64,000 nucleotides of DNA from Streptomyces griseus subsp. griseus. GTDB taxonomy: Bacteria > Actinomycetota > Actinomycetes > Streptomycetales > Streptomycetaceae. The DNA lies in NCBI RefSeq assembly GCF_003610995.1, contig NZ_CP032543.1, forward strand, positions 2,418,001-2,482,000, read 5' to 3'. Below the pieces are notes generated by a model that did not search any database, was not told the origin of the DNA, and worked only from the letters and a program-made list of their open reading frames with translations. Positions 36,722 to 46,281 of the stretch are shown here, piece after piece. Numbering within the stretch: the first letter of the stretch is position 1; the number at the start of each line of letters is the position of its first letter. Both the position numbers and the translations under genes were made by a program.

Positions 36722-37726
36722 TCAGACCGCGGAATCGGAGGTGCGGACGTAGCGGCCGATGAGCCAGTTGACGCCTGCGATGAGGAGCAGGAGCGCGAGC
36801 ATCGCCCAGGCGACGGCGGCGGCCGGACCGAGGTGTCCGAGGTTCCAGCCGTAGTTGTAGAGGTAGATGCTGAGCGTCTCGTACTGGTTCTCGTTGCCGC
36901 CGGTGGCGCCCATCGCACCGCCCTCCAGCAGCAGCGGCTCACCGAACAGCTGCATGGAACCGATGGTCGAGATGACGATCGTGAACAGGATCGTCGGCCG
37001 CAGCGAGGGGATGGTCACCTTGAGGAACTGCTGCCAGCGCGATGCGCCGTCCAACGAGGCAGCTTCGTAAAGGTCGTTGGGGACCGCCTGCATCGCCGCC
37101 AGGTAGATCAGCGCGTTGTAGCCGGTCCAGCGCCAGATCACGATGATCGAGATCGCGAGCTTCGAGGTCCAGTGTCCGTTGGCCCAGTTGACCGGATCGA
37201 AGCCGACGAGGCCGAGCGTCCAGTTGAGCAGTCCGCCGTCCGCCCGGAAGACCAGGGCGAAGACGAGGGCGGCCGAGGCGACCGAGGTCGCGTACGGCGT
37301 GAGGATGATCGTCCGCCAGAACGTGCTGGCGCGCAGGCGGTAGTTGAGCAGATGCGCGAGCCCGAGGGCCACCAGGAGCTGCGGGACGGTCGAGATGACG
37401 CCGATCAGGAAGGTGTTGCTGACCGAGGTCCAGAACTCCGGGTCGTGCAGGATCTTGTCGAAGTTCTCCCAGCCCACCCACTCCATGGAGTCCAGGCCGG
37501 TCATCGAGACCCGGTGCAGGGCGATCCAGCCGGTGTAGAGGAGCGGGTAGAGGCCGAAGGCCCCGAAGATCAGGAAGAACGGCGCTATGTACGCGTACGG
37601 GGAGGCCTTGTCGTCGAACCGCCACAGCCGGCTACGCCACAACTGCCGCCGCTCGGACGGTGGTTCCTTCTGCGGTTCGCGGGGCGGCGGTACGTATGCG
37701 TCCCGGGTGGGGGTCGAGGTTGCCAC
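36722..37726 (-). CDS. cebF: Cello-oligosaccharide ABC transporter permease
   Basis: A 334-residue MalF-type permease with about six membrane segments and the EAA loop AVPNDLYEAASLDGASRWQQ. It pairs with CebG to form the channel. A strong hairpin between cebE and cebF probably lowers its expression relative to the binding protein. Confidence 0.94.
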   Translation of the reverse strand: MATSTPTRDAYVPPPREPQKEPPSERRQLWRSRLWRFDDKASPYAYIAPFFLIFGAFGLYPLLYTGWIALHRVSMTGLDSMEWVGWENFDKILHDPEFWTSVSNTFLIGVISTVPQLLVALGLAHLLNYRLRASTFWRTIILTPYATSVASAALVFALVFRADGGLLNWTLGLVGFDPVNWANGHWTSKLAISIIVIWRWTGYNALIYLAAMQAVPNDLYEAASLDGASRWQQFLKVTIPSLRPTILFTIVISTIGSMQLFGEPLLLEGGAMGATGGNENQYETLSIYLYNYGWNLGHLGPAAAVAWAMLALLLLIAGVNWLIGRYVRTSDSAV

Positions 37727-37793
37727 GGGCGGGAGTCCTTCCCTGGGGGCGCTCCGCCGAAGGAGGACGGGCGGGCGGAATGTATGGAGGGGC

Positions 37794-37831
37794 GGGGCGG
37801 GCGGGCGTGGCAGGGATCGCCCGCCCGCCCC
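37794..37831. terminator. Intra-operon stem-loop between cebE and cebF
   Basis: Perfect 14-base arms GGGGCGGGCGGGCG (37794-37807) and CGCCCGCCCGCCCC (37818-37831) with a 10-base loop lie in the 124-bp gap. Such hairpins behind binding-protein genes usually attenuate transcription or protect the upstream mRNA. Confidence 0.75.
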
Positions 37832-37850
37832 GGCGTACGGCCGGTTCAGG

Positions 37851-39176
37851 TCAGCCGATCGCCTTGTCGATCGTGCGGACCGCGACGTCCCAGGCCGCGT
37901 CCGGCTTCGTACCGCGCTGCTCCATGTTGTTGATCTGCGTGGAGATCGAGTCCTTGATCACGCCGTCCTTCGGGCCGAGCACCGCCTCGGGGATGGACTT
38001 CGCGCCGTCCGCGTAGATCTGGCCGATGGGCGCGTTGTTGAAGTACGGCAGGGTGGCGCTCTTCACGTCGGGCAGCTCGTAGGCGCCCTGGTTGGACGGG
38101 AAGACACCGATCGCCTTGAAGACGGCGGCCTGCTGCTCGGGGGCGGTCAGCCACTTGACGAGCTTGGTGGCCTCGTCGACGTTCTTGCCGGACTTCGGCA
38201 CGGCGAGGAAGGAGCCGCCCCAGTTGGCCGAGATGCCGCCGGGGGCGCTGGTGATGTCCCACTTGCCCTTGTTGGCGTCACCGGCGTACGTGGAGATCTG
38301 GCCGGCCATCCAGGCGGGGCAGACGACCGTGGCGACGGTGCTCTTGCGCAGGGCCGCCTGCCACTGGTCCTCGAACTGGGCGAGGCCCTGCGTCAGTTTC
38401 TTGGACGCGGCCTCGGCGGCCAGCTCCCAGCCCTTCTTGACGCCGGCGCTCTCCTTGTAGACGGGCTTGCCGCTCGCGTCGTAGTACTGCTCGGGGCTGG
38501 AGCTGACGACCGCGTTGAACATGGCGCTGGCGGAGTCCATGAAGTACGTGCCCGCGGGCGCCTTCTTCTTGTACTCCTCGCCGAGCGCGAGGAAGTCGTC
38601 CCAGCCGCCGGCGGTCCGCTTGGCGACCTCGGTGCGGTCGGTGGGCAGTCCGGCCTTCTCGAACAGCTCGCGGTTGTAACAGAGGGACATGGGGCCGATG
38701 TCGGTGCCCGCGCCGATCACCGCGCCGCTGGGGGCGGTGGCCTGCTTGGCCTTCCAGGAGACCCACTCGTTGACGTCGATCACCTTGGAGAGGTCGGCGA
38801 AGGAGTCCGCCTTGGTGTCGACGATCTCCTTGATCCGGCCGACCTCGATGCCCTGGACGTCGGCGAGGCCACTGCCCGAGTTCAGCTGCTGGAGCAGCTT
38901 CGGGTAGTAGTTCTTCTCCTCGGCGGTGGTGTCCTCCTTGACCGTGATCTTCGGGTTCAGCTCGTGGTACTTCTCGAAGAGCCCGGCCTCCTTGTACCCG
39001 AACTGGCCGAAGTCGGCCACGGTCAGCGTGATGTTGCCGTCGGCGTCGGCGCCCTTGCTGCCGGAGTCGGACGAGCCGCCGCAGCCGGTGAGCAGGAGGG
39101 CGGTGACCGTGAGGCCGGTGGTGGCCACGATCGCGGTTCTACGGCGTCGGCCGGCAACGCTGCGGGTGATGCGCAT
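37851..39176 (-). CDS. cebE: Cello-oligosaccharide-binding lipoprotein
   Basis: A 441-residue extracellular solute-binding protein. An Arg-rich N-region and hydrophobic stretch end in the lipobox LLTGC, with Cys32 as the lipidated residue. The mature protein shows the bilobed family-1 binding-protein pattern. It binds cellobiose and cellotriose for import through CebFG. First gene of the operon, with a CebR palindrome 65 bp upstream. Confidence 0.95.
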   Translation of the reverse strand: MRITRSVAGRRRRTAIVATTGLTVTALLLTGCGGSSDSGSKGADADGNITLTVADFGQFGYKEAGLFEKYHELNPKITVKEDTTAEEKNYYPKLLQQLNSGSGLADVQGIEVGRIKEIVDTKADSFADLSKVIDVNEWVSWKAKQATAPSGAVIGAGTDIGPMSLCYNRELFEKAGLPTDRTEVAKRTAGGWDDFLALGEEYKKKAPAGTYFMDSASAMFNAVVSSSPEQYYDASGKPVYKESAGVKKGWELAAEAASKKLTQGLAQFEDQWQAALRKSTVATVVCPAWMAGQISTYAGDANKGKWDITSAPGGISANWGGSFLAVPKSGKNVDEATKLVKWLTAPEQQAAVFKAIGVFPSNQGAYELPDVKSATLPYFNNAPIGQIYADGAKSIPEAVLGPKDGVIKDSISTQINNMEQRGTKPDAAWDVAVRTIDKAIG

Positions 39177-39496
39177 TCCACTGCTCCTTGTTACGGGGAG
39201 TCCTACGGAAAGGAAGCGCGGGAGATCCCCTCCCGCTGTTGTGGGAGCGCTCCCATGCGCCGATGCCGGAAGGTTCCTGCCTCAAGGGGGTGGGTGTCAA
39301 GAGTTGAAGACGAATCCGTTGCCGACGGATGTCCAGGACGTCACGCGAGGCCGTCAGGGGCGGCCACCCGTCGAGAGGTGAACGGGATCGGCCGGAAGCG
39401 GACGAGGTGCCGGGATAGGTCGCCCCTGTTAATTTCTCCCTTATGTCACCTTTGATCATGCTGGTCCCCGACATCAGACCGGTTGAGTGAGGCGGG
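39177..39496. promoter_or_regulatory. Divergent control region, cebE and aspT genes, with CebR operator
   Basis: The perfect CebR palindrome TGGGAGCGCTCCCA is at 39242-39255. On the minus strand a -35 TTGACA (39295-39300) with a poor -10 GGAACC (39272-39277, 17-bp spacer) would put the start near 39265, so the operator would block early elongation. The right half, from about 39420 to 39496, is AT-richer (TTAATTTCTCCCTTATG) and likely carries the promoter of the aspT operon. Confidence 0.75.
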
Positions 39497-41173
39497 ATGG
39501 GCGTACTGCGCGACCATCCCGAACTGGCCCTCTTCTTCTGTCTCGCCGCCGGCTATCTGGTCGGCAAGCTCCGCGTCGGCCCGATCACCCTCGGCGGCAT
39601 CTGCGGCACGCTGATCGTGTCGCTGCTGATCGGCACCCGGCACGTCAGCGTCGACGACGACGTGAAGACCGTCTTCTTCGCCCTGTTCATCTTCTCGCTC
39701 GGCTACATGGCCGGGCCGCAGTTCTTCGCCAACCTCAACCGCTCCAGCCTCCGCTTCTTCACGCTCTGCCTGATCGAACTGGTCTGTGTCCTCGGGATCG
39801 CCTACGGGCTCGCCAAGGCCTTCGACCTGGACGTCGGCACGGCGGCCGGGATCCTGGCGGGGGCGGCCACGGAGTCCGCCGTCGTGGGAACGGCGACCGA
39901 GGCGATCGGCAAGCTCAGCGACCTGACCTCGGAGCAGATCACCCAGTACCAGGGGCATGTGGCGACCGCGTACACGGTCTGCTACCTGTTCGGCCTGATC
40001 ACCATCGTCCTCTTCACCAGCCAGATCATGCCGATGCTGCTCCGCATCAACCTGGCCGACGCCTCCCGTGAGCTGTGGGAGAAGATGCGCGGCGGTCAGT
40101 CCGGGCTGGAGTCCGACGAGCGTGAGGCGCTGCCCGGTATGGTCGGCCGCACCTACCTGGTGACGCTCGCCGACGGACGGACGGTCGGCGATCTGGAGAG
40201 CTCGCTGGGCGGTCACATCACGGTCGAGGGGATCAAGCGCGGCAGCAAGCTGCTGACGCCCTCCCCCGGCCTGGAGCTGACCCTCAGCGACCTGGTCCAG
40301 GTGGTCGGCCGGCGCTCGGCGATCATCGAGGCGGGCCGGGAGATCGGCCCGGAGACCCCGGCCATCCCGGGACTCGACACCCCGCTGGCCACCCGCCAGG
40401 TCGCCGTCACCGAGAAGGCGACCGCCGGCTCCTCCATCGACCGCCTGGAGAAGAGCCACCCGGAGTTCCGCGAGGACGGCGTCTACATCACCGACGTCCT
40501 CCGCAACGACCAGCACCTCCCCGCCAGCGCGGAGACCGTCCTCCAGCGCGGCGACGTCCTCACCCTGGTCGGCGCCCGCGGCGGGCTGAACAGGCTGGTC
40601 GCCAAGATCGGGGCGGTGGTCAAGAACGACTCCACCGACTTCGTCTACATCGGTTTCGGCATCGTCGCGGGGTCCCTGCTCGGCCAGATCGTGGTCAAGC
40701 TCGGGGACGTCCCGATGTCGCTCGGCACGGGCGGCGGCTGCCTCATCTCCGGGCTGGTCTTCGGCTGGTTCCGCTCCCGCAAGCAGACCTTCGGCGCCTT
40801 CCCGCCGCAGGCCGCGACCACGCTGAAGGACATGGGGCTGGCCGTCTTCATCGCCTGTACGGGACTGGCGGCGGGGCCGCAGGCCTGGCCGCTGCTGAAG
40901 GAGTACGGGGCGCTGCTGCCGTTCGCCGGGATCGCCATGGTCCTGGTGCCCGCGACGATCTCGCTGATCGTCGGGCGGAAGCTGCTGAAGATCGAGAAGC
41001 CGCTGCTGATCGGAGCCATCGCCGGACAGCAGTGCTCGACCCCGGCGATCACCTCCATCACCCAGGTGGCCCAGAGCTCCGTACCGCTGCTCGGCTACAC
41101 CATCACGTACACGCTCTCCAACTTCCTGCTGCCGCTGACCGGGCCGATCCTCGTCGGCGTCCTGGGTTCCTGA
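39497..41173 (+). CDS. Aspartate:alanine exchanger-type transporter (AspT family), first copy
   Basis: A 558-residue membrane protein of the AAE exchanger family. Two clusters of membrane helices (about 1-185 and 380-558) flank a cytosolic segment with two TrkA-C/RCK-C-like domains (about 205-370). The repeated duplication-domain motifs are visible as SLGYMAGPQFF in the first half and IACTGLAAGPQAW in the second. In AspT the exchange of aspartate for alanine moves net charge. It is followed after 12 bp by a paralogue and then by aspartate decarboxylase. Confidence 0.88.
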   Translation: MGVLRDHPELALFFCLAAGYLVGKLRVGPITLGGICGTLIVSLLIGTRHVSVDDDVKTVFFALFIFSLGYMAGPQFFANLNRSSLRFFTLCLIELVCVLGIAYGLAKAFDLDVGTAAGILAGAATESAVVGTATEAIGKLSDLTSEQITQYQGHVATAYTVCYLFGLITIVLFTSQIMPMLLRINLADASRELWEKMRGGQSGLESDEREALPGMVGRTYLVTLADGRTVGDLESSLGGHITVEGIKRGSKLLTPSPGLELTLSDLVQVVGRRSAIIEAGREIGPETPAIPGLDTPLATRQVAVTEKATAGSSIDRLEKSHPEFREDGVYITDVLRNDQHLPASAETVLQRGDVLTLVGARGGLNRLVAKIGAVVKNDSTDFVYIGFGIVAGSLLGQIVVKLGDVPMSLGTGGGCLISGLVFGWFRSRKQTFGAFPPQAATTLKDMGLAVFIACTGLAAGPQAWPLLKEYGALLPFAGIAMVLVPATISLIVGRKLLKIEKPLLIGAIAGQQCSTPAITSITQVAQSSVPLLGYTITYTLSNFLLPLTGPILVGVLGS

Positions 41174-41185
41174 GAGGGGCGGGAC

Positions 41186-42889
41186 GTGATCGACTTCCTC
41201 AACCGGAACATCTTCCAGCCCCACCCCGAACTGCTCGTCTTCCTCGTCGTCGCGCTCGGCTTCCTGCTGGGCAAGGTCCGCTACCGGGCCATCGCGCTGG
41301 GCGCGGTGACGGGGTGCCTGGTGGCGGGGCTGGTGCTGGGCGCGCAGTTCAAGGTCGACATCGACGACACGGTGAAGAACCTGTTCTTCATCATGTTCCT
41401 GTTCGCCCTGGGCTACCGGGTCGGCCCGCAGTTCTTCCGGGGGCTGAAGAAGGACGGCCTGCCGCAGGTGGTCAACGCGGTGGTGGTCTGTGTGACCGGG
41501 CTGCTGGTCTCGTGGCTCTTCGCCAGCCTGCTCGGTTACGGTCCCGGGCTCGGCGCCGGGCTGATGAGCGGGGCCCTCACCCAGTCGGCCGCGATCGGCG
41601 TCGCCCAGGACGCCATCGGTACGCTGCCGGGGCTGTCGGCCGACGAGGTGAAGACCCAGGAGAACCTGGTGGCCGTCGGGTACGCGGTGACGTACCCGCT
41701 CGGCACCATCCTGTGCGCGATGCTCCTGGCCAACGTGCTGCCCCGGCTCTACCGCAGGGACCTGGCGAAGGAGAGCGCCGACCTCGCCGCCGAGCTGGAC
41801 GCGCCGGACGAGAGCCCGGACGAGGGGGCGGGCTACTACGAGGTGGTGCTGCGCGCCTACCGCGTCGACCGCCCCGACCTGGTGGGCCGCTCGGTGGCCG
41901 GCTTCGAGGAGCAACAGCAGGCGCTGGGCCGCCGCGTCTACCTCACCGGCGTCCGCCGCGAGGGCACGGTCCTGGAGCACGACCAGTCCCGTACGCTCCG
42001 GCTCGGCGACACCGTCGCGGTCAGCGCGATCCGGGGCGACCTGGTCGACTTCGACCCCCGTACGCACATCGGCGCCGAGGCCGACGACGTCGGACTGCTC
42101 GGCTACCGCACCGAGACGCTGCATGTCGTCGCCTCGCGGAAGGAGCACCTCGGGCGGACGGTCGGGGAGGTGCGCCGGGAGCCGTTCATGGTCGGCGTCT
42201 ACATCGACAAGCTGTACCGGGCGGGCGCCGAGTTCCCCTACCGGCTCTCCACCCCGCTGGAGCGCGGCGACACACTGATCCTCACCGGCCCGGAGCGGCT
42301 GGTCGGCCCGGCGGGGAAGGCGCTCGGCAAGCCGGTGCCGACGAGTTTCGCCACCGACATGGTCTGGGTGGGGCTCGGCATCTTCCTCGGCGGCTGCATC
42401 GGCATCCCGGCGCTGACGGCGGGCGGGGTGCCGATCTCCCTCTCCACCTCGGGCGGCGGGCTGATCATGGGCCTGGTCTTCGGGTGGATCCGGGGCAGGT
42501 ACCCGACGTACGGGAACGTGCCGCCGGGCGCCCAGTGGTTCATGGACACCCTCGGCCTCTGCCTCTTCGTCGCCGTCGTCGGCATCAACGCCGGTCCGGG
42601 CTTCACCAGCGGTCTCTCCACGGCCGGCTGGGGGCTGCTGGTCCTCGGGGCGGTCGCCACCGTGGTCCCGCTGATCGTGGGGTTCCTGGTCGGGCACTAC
42701 ATCCAGAAGATCCGGTTCCCGGTGCTGATGGGCGTCCTGGCGGGCGGCCAGACCACCACGGCGGCGATCGGCGCCGTCAACGAGACCTCGAAGTCGCAGA
42801 TCCCCACCCTCGGTTACACGATTCCGTACGCCGTCGGCAACGTCCTGCTGACGGTGTGGGGCGCCGTGATCGTCATCCTCAACCACTGA
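41186..42889 (+). CDS. AspT-family transporter, second copy
   Basis: A 567-residue paralogue of the preceding protein with the same helix-RCK-RCK-helix layout. The matching motifs are ALGYRVGPQFF and VAVVGINAGPGF. Start is GTG 41186 after GAGAGGGG. The two copies are clearly divergent in sequence, so they may form a heteromer or have different substrates. The decarboxylase gene starts 24 bp downstream. Confidence 0.88.
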   Translation: MIDFLNRNIFQPHPELLVFLVVALGFLLGKVRYRAIALGAVTGCLVAGLVLGAQFKVDIDDTVKNLFFIMFLFALGYRVGPQFFRGLKKDGLPQVVNAVVVCVTGLLVSWLFASLLGYGPGLGAGLMSGALTQSAAIGVAQDAIGTLPGLSADEVKTQENLVAVGYAVTYPLGTILCAMLLANVLPRLYRRDLAKESADLAAELDAPDESPDEGAGYYEVVLRAYRVDRPDLVGRSVAGFEEQQQALGRRVYLTGVRREGTVLEHDQSRTLRLGDTVAVSAIRGDLVDFDPRTHIGAEADDVGLLGYRTETLHVVASRKEHLGRTVGEVRREPFMVGVYIDKLYRAGAEFPYRLSTPLERGDTLILTGPERLVGPAGKALGKPVPTSFATDMVWVGLGIFLGGCIGIPALTAGGVPISLSTSGGGLIMGLVFGWIRGRYPTYGNVPPGAQWFMDTLGLCLFVAVVGINAGPGFTSGLSTAGWGLLVLGAVATVVPLIVGFLVGHYIQKIRFPVLMGVLAGGQTTTAAIGAVNETSKSQIPTLGYTIPYAVGNVLLTVWGAVIVILNH

Positions 42890-42913
42890 CCCTGCACGGG
42901 AGCGGACACCACC

Positions 42914-44575
42914 ATGCCCAAGACCAAGCTCAGCCGGGAAGAGATCCGGTCCTTCGCCCAGCTCTCGCCCTTCGAGCTGAAGGACAAGTTCATCCAGATC
43001 GCCACTCAGGCGCAGAGCGACAAGCCCGGCCAGAAGGGGAAGACGACCCGGGCGATGCTCAACGCGGGCCGGGGCAACCCCAACTGGACCGCGACCGGCC
43101 CTCGTGAGGCGTACCACGCGCTCGGCTACTTCGCGATCTCCGAGTCCCGCCGGGTCTGGACGGCGGACAACCTGGGCGGGATGCCGGAGGAGGCCGGGTG
43201 CGCGGAGCGGTTCGAGCACTTCGTCCGTACGCATCCGGAGCTGCCCGGCATCGAGCTGCTGAAGGCGAGCGTGGACCTGGCGGTCAAGCGGTTCGGCTTC
43301 GACCGGGACGCGTTCGTGCACGAGCTGGCGGACTCCTCGATCGGCGACAACTACCCGGTGCCGGACCGGATCCTGCGCCACACCGAGGAGATCGTGCGCG
43401 GCTACGTCGCGGACGAGATGTTCGACCACCGGCCGCCGGAGGGGCAGACGCTGAGCCTGTTCGCCACCGAGGGCGGCACGGCGGCGATGTGCTACATCTT
43501 CGACTCGCTGATGAAGAACGGAATCCTGGCGAAGGGCGACCGGATCGCCCTGATGGTCCCGGTGTTCACCCCGTACCTGGAGATCCCCGAGCTGGACACG
43601 TACGGCTTCGACGTGGTCCATGTGGAGGCGAACCTCTTCACCGAGACCGGGGTGCGGCAGTGGCGCTACCCGGAGGAGGAGATCGCCAAGCTGGCGGACC
43701 CGTCGGTGAAGATGGTCTGCTGCGTCAACCCGAGCAACCCGCCCTCGCTGGCGCTCTCCTCACGGGTCACCGACCAGATTCTCTCCATCGTCGGCGAGCA
43801 GAACCCGAACCTGATCATCGTGACCGACGATGTGTACGGGACGTTCGTCGAGGGCTTCCGCTCGCTCGCCGCGGACCTGCCGCGCAACACCCTGCTGGTG
43901 TACTCCTACTCCAAGCACTACGGGGCGACCGGCTGGCGGCTCGGGGTGATCGGGCTGCACGACGACAACGTGATCGACGCGATGCTGAAGGAGCAGGGCG
44001 CGGAGCAGAAGGAGCGGCTCAACAGGCGTTACGGAACGCTGTCGTTGGAGCCGGAGAAGATGCGGTTCATCGACCGGATGGTGGCGGACTCGCGGCAGGT
44101 GGCGCTCAACCACACGGCCGGGCTCTCGCTCCCGCAGCAGGTGATGATGGCGCTGTTCTCGCTCTTCGACATGCTGGACGAGGGCCAGGCGTACAAGCAC
44201 CGCATCCGGGCCATCGTGCAACAGCGGCTCGAACTCCTGCTGGAGGGAGTGCACATGAAGGTCTCGGAGGACCCGAAGCGGGCGGCGTACTACATCGAAC
44301 TGGACCTGCTGGCGGAGGCGGAACGCGTCCAGGGCAAGCCCTTCGCGGATTTCCTGGAGGCGAACTACGAGCCGGTGGACCCGCTGTTCCGGCTGGCCGA
44401 GCAGACCTCGGTGGTCCTGCTGAACGGGGGCGGGTTCGACGGCCCGGAGTGGTCGGTGCGGGTGTCGCTGGCCAACCTGGACGACCTGGACTACCTGAAG
44501 ATCGGGCACCATCTGCGGGCGATCTTCGACGAGTACGCACAGGAGTGGCGGGCCCAGGCGGCACCGGGCGCGTGA
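42914..44575 (+). CDS. asdA: Aspartate 4-decarboxylase (aminotransferase fold)
   Basis: A 553-residue PLP enzyme converting L-aspartate to L-alanine and CO2; length and segments such as NAGRGNPNWTATGPREAYHA fit bacterial aspartate 4-decarboxylases (usual size 530-550). The PLP lysine is K334 in YSYSKHYGATGW. With AspT it forms the proton-motive cycle known from Tetragenococcus and Comamonas: aspartate in, alanine out, one proton consumed inside. A perfect terminator follows 4 bases after the stop. Confidence 0.94.
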   Translation: MPKTKLSREEIRSFAQLSPFELKDKFIQIATQAQSDKPGQKGKTTRAMLNAGRGNPNWTATGPREAYHALGYFAISESRRVWTADNLGGMPEEAGCAERFEHFVRTHPELPGIELLKASVDLAVKRFGFDRDAFVHELADSSIGDNYPVPDRILRHTEEIVRGYVADEMFDHRPPEGQTLSLFATEGGTAAMCYIFDSLMKNGILAKGDRIALMVPVFTPYLEIPELDTYGFDVVHVEANLFTETGVRQWRYPEEEIAKLADPSVKMVCCVNPSNPPSLALSSRVTDQILSIVGEQNPNLIIVTDDVYGTFVEGFRSLAADLPRNTLLVYSYSKHYGATGWRLGVIGLHDDNVIDAMLKEQGAEQKERLNRRYGTLSLEPEKMRFIDRMVADSRQVALNHTAGLSLPQQVMMALFSLFDMLDEGQAYKHRIRAIVQQRLELLLEGVHMKVSEDPKRAAYYIELDLLAEAERVQGKPFADFLEANYEPVDPLFRLAEQTSVVLLNGGGFDGPEWSVRVSLANLDDLDYLKIGHHLRAIFDEYAQEWRAQAAPGA

Positions 44576-44579
44576 AGGG

Positions 44580-44621
44580 GCGCGCCCCGGCCGGAGGTGG
44601 GGTGGCCCGGCCGGGGCGCGC
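44580..44621. terminator. Bidirectional terminator asdA / GH18
   Basis: Perfect 15-base arms GCGCGCCCCGGCCGG (44580-44594) and CCGGCCGGGGCGCGC (44607-44621) around 12 bases, between convergent genes. Confidence 0.92.
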
Positions 44622-44650
44622 GCGTGGGGGGTACGGGATGGTCTGGGGGG

Positions 44651-46135
44651 CTATCCGAAGGCGGCGAACGCCTTCGTGAAGGCCAGCGGCTCCTGGTCGA
44701 TGGAGCTGCACGTGGCGTCGGCGGCCGGCTTGGGCCCGCCCGGGCACGCCTTGTCCCGGGTGCCGGACCACATGGCCAGGCGGCCGACGCCCTTCTCCTG
44801 GGCGAACTTCACGACCTGCGTGGCGTCCTCGACCGTGAAGACCTCGGTGACGACATCGTTCACACCGATCATCGGGGTGATGGCGACGGCCTTCCACGCG
44901 GCGGCCTCGGAGAGCCCGAGGACCCCCTTGATCTGGGCCTGGGTCGCGGTCGCCGCCTGGATGGCGTATACGCCCATGTCGTCGCTGTAGGCGGGCCCGT
45001 AGTCCATCGCCATGATGTTGACCGCGTCGACCCGGACGCCGTTCTTCCTGGCGTCGGCGAGCAGGTCGACGCCGGGCTGCGTCAGCCCCTCGGGCATGAC
45101 GGGCAGGGTGAACGCGACATCCAGGTCCGGGTACTTCTTCTGGAGCTGGGCGATGGCCTGGGCGCGGCGGGTGTTGGCAGCCGTGTCGGGCAGGGCGGTG
45201 CCCTCGATGTCGAAGTCGACCTTGGTGAGCCGGTAGGCGTCGACGACCTTGCCGTAGGCAGCGGCGAGATCGGCGGAGGAGGAGCAGTTCAGGGCCAGTT
45301 CGGCACCGGCCGCGCCGCCGAAGGAGACCCGGACGTCACCGCCCTTGGCCCGCAACGCGCCGATCTGACCCGCCACTCGGTCGTCACCGAGGGCGGTGAC
45401 GCCGCCCCAGAGCGGGGCGCAGCTGCCGCCGGAGGTGATGAAGGCGAGGTGGAACTCGTCCACCCCGGTCTTCGCGGCGGTGTCGAGAAGGTCGTACGCG
45501 GGATGGAGCGAGGTGTCGATGTAGGGAGCGAACCGGGAGCCGGTTTCCCCGCCGCCACCGGGGCGATCGGTGGCGGTGGGGGTCGGCGTGGGGGTCGGTG
45601 CGGTCGCGCTGGGGGACGCGGACGCGGTGGGAGAGGCGGAGGAGGTGGGGGTGGCCGTGGGGGTGTCCGTGGGGCGGCCGCTCGGGGTGGGGGCCGGGCC
45701 GCCGGCGGAGCAGGTGGCGTTGTTGATGAGGCAGGAGGCCGGGTCGCCCGCCGTGCCGGTGGCGGAGGTGACGAAGCCGACCGTCACGGACTTCCCGGGG
45801 GCCAGCTCCCTGTCCCAGCTCGCGGGCTTCACGGTGACGCGGTTGCCCCGCACCGTGTGCTCGCCGTTCCAGAGCGAGCCGATCTTCGTGCCGGCCGGGA
45901 GGTCGAACTGGAGGGTCCAGTCGGTGAGGGTCCTGTCCGTCTCGTTGGTGACGACGTACTGGCCGGTGTAGCCGCTGGTCCAGTCGCTGGTCCGGGTGTA
46001 CGTCGCCCCGACCGCCGCCGCCTGCGCCGTACCGGTCAGGGCGAAGACCGTCCCGCCGACGACCGCGGCGGCGGCGATCGCACCGACCGCCTTGGTGCGG
46101 GTGGTCGCCGTGCGGCGGTGTGAACGGGAACCCAT
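44651..46135 (-). CDS. Secreted chitinase-like GH18 with CBM2
   Basis: A 494-residue secreted protein. A signal peptide (Arg-rich start, then hydrophobic core ending TGTAQAAA) is followed by a CBM2-type carbohydrate-binding module (about 38-145, two cysteines), a Thr/Pro/Ser linker (about 150-200) and a GH18 domain. The catalytic DxDxE is in KVDFDIEG. The ATG at 46135 is chosen; an upstream in-frame start at 46195 would bury the signal peptide. No DasR-type dre site was seen upstream. The two-component genes behind it point the same way but are 147 bp off. Confidence 0.92.
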   Translation of the reverse strand: MGSRSHRRTATTRTKAVGAIAAAAVVGGTVFALTGTAQAAAVGATYTRTSDWTSGYTGQYVVTNETDRTLTDWTLQFDLPAGTKIGSLWNGEHTVRGNRVTVKPASWDRELAPGKSVTVGFVTSATGTAGDPASCLINNATCSAGGPAPTPSGRPTDTPTATPTSSASPTASASPSATAPTPTPTPTATDRPGGGGETGSRFAPYIDTSLHPAYDLLDTAAKTGVDEFHLAFITSGGSCAPLWGGVTALGDDRVAGQIGALRAKGGDVRVSFGGAAGAELALNCSSSADLAAAYGKVVDAYRLTKVDFDIEGTALPDTAANTRRAQAIAQLQKKYPDLDVAFTLPVMPEGLTQPGVDLLADARKNGVRVDAVNIMAMDYGPAYSDDMGVYAIQAATATQAQIKGVLGLSEAAAWKAVAITPMIGVNDVVTEVFTVEDATQVVKFAQEKGVGRLAMWSGTRDKACPGGPKPAADATCSSIDQEPLAFTKAFAAFG

Positions 46136-46281
46136 CAACGTGCCCTGCCTGCCTCTGTGTCCTGCGGATGTCCCCGTGGGGGGATGCAGGAGCACGCTAG
46201 CGGCAGCGGAACGGGCAAAGCGGGCGTTGCGGACCGTAGTTGATGTTCTTAGGGTGCGCTTAAGGAACGCATGGGAGCGGG

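Noticed and set aside
39446..43621. 1391-codon open frame on the minus strand opposite the aspT-asdA genes
   Set aside because: Composition is the mirror of high-GC coding DNA on the other strand; no domain is readable and the plus-strand genes are clear.
46136..46281. DasR-type (dre) site for the GH18 gene
   Set aside because: No ACTGGTCTAGACCACT-like sequence could be found in the gap.
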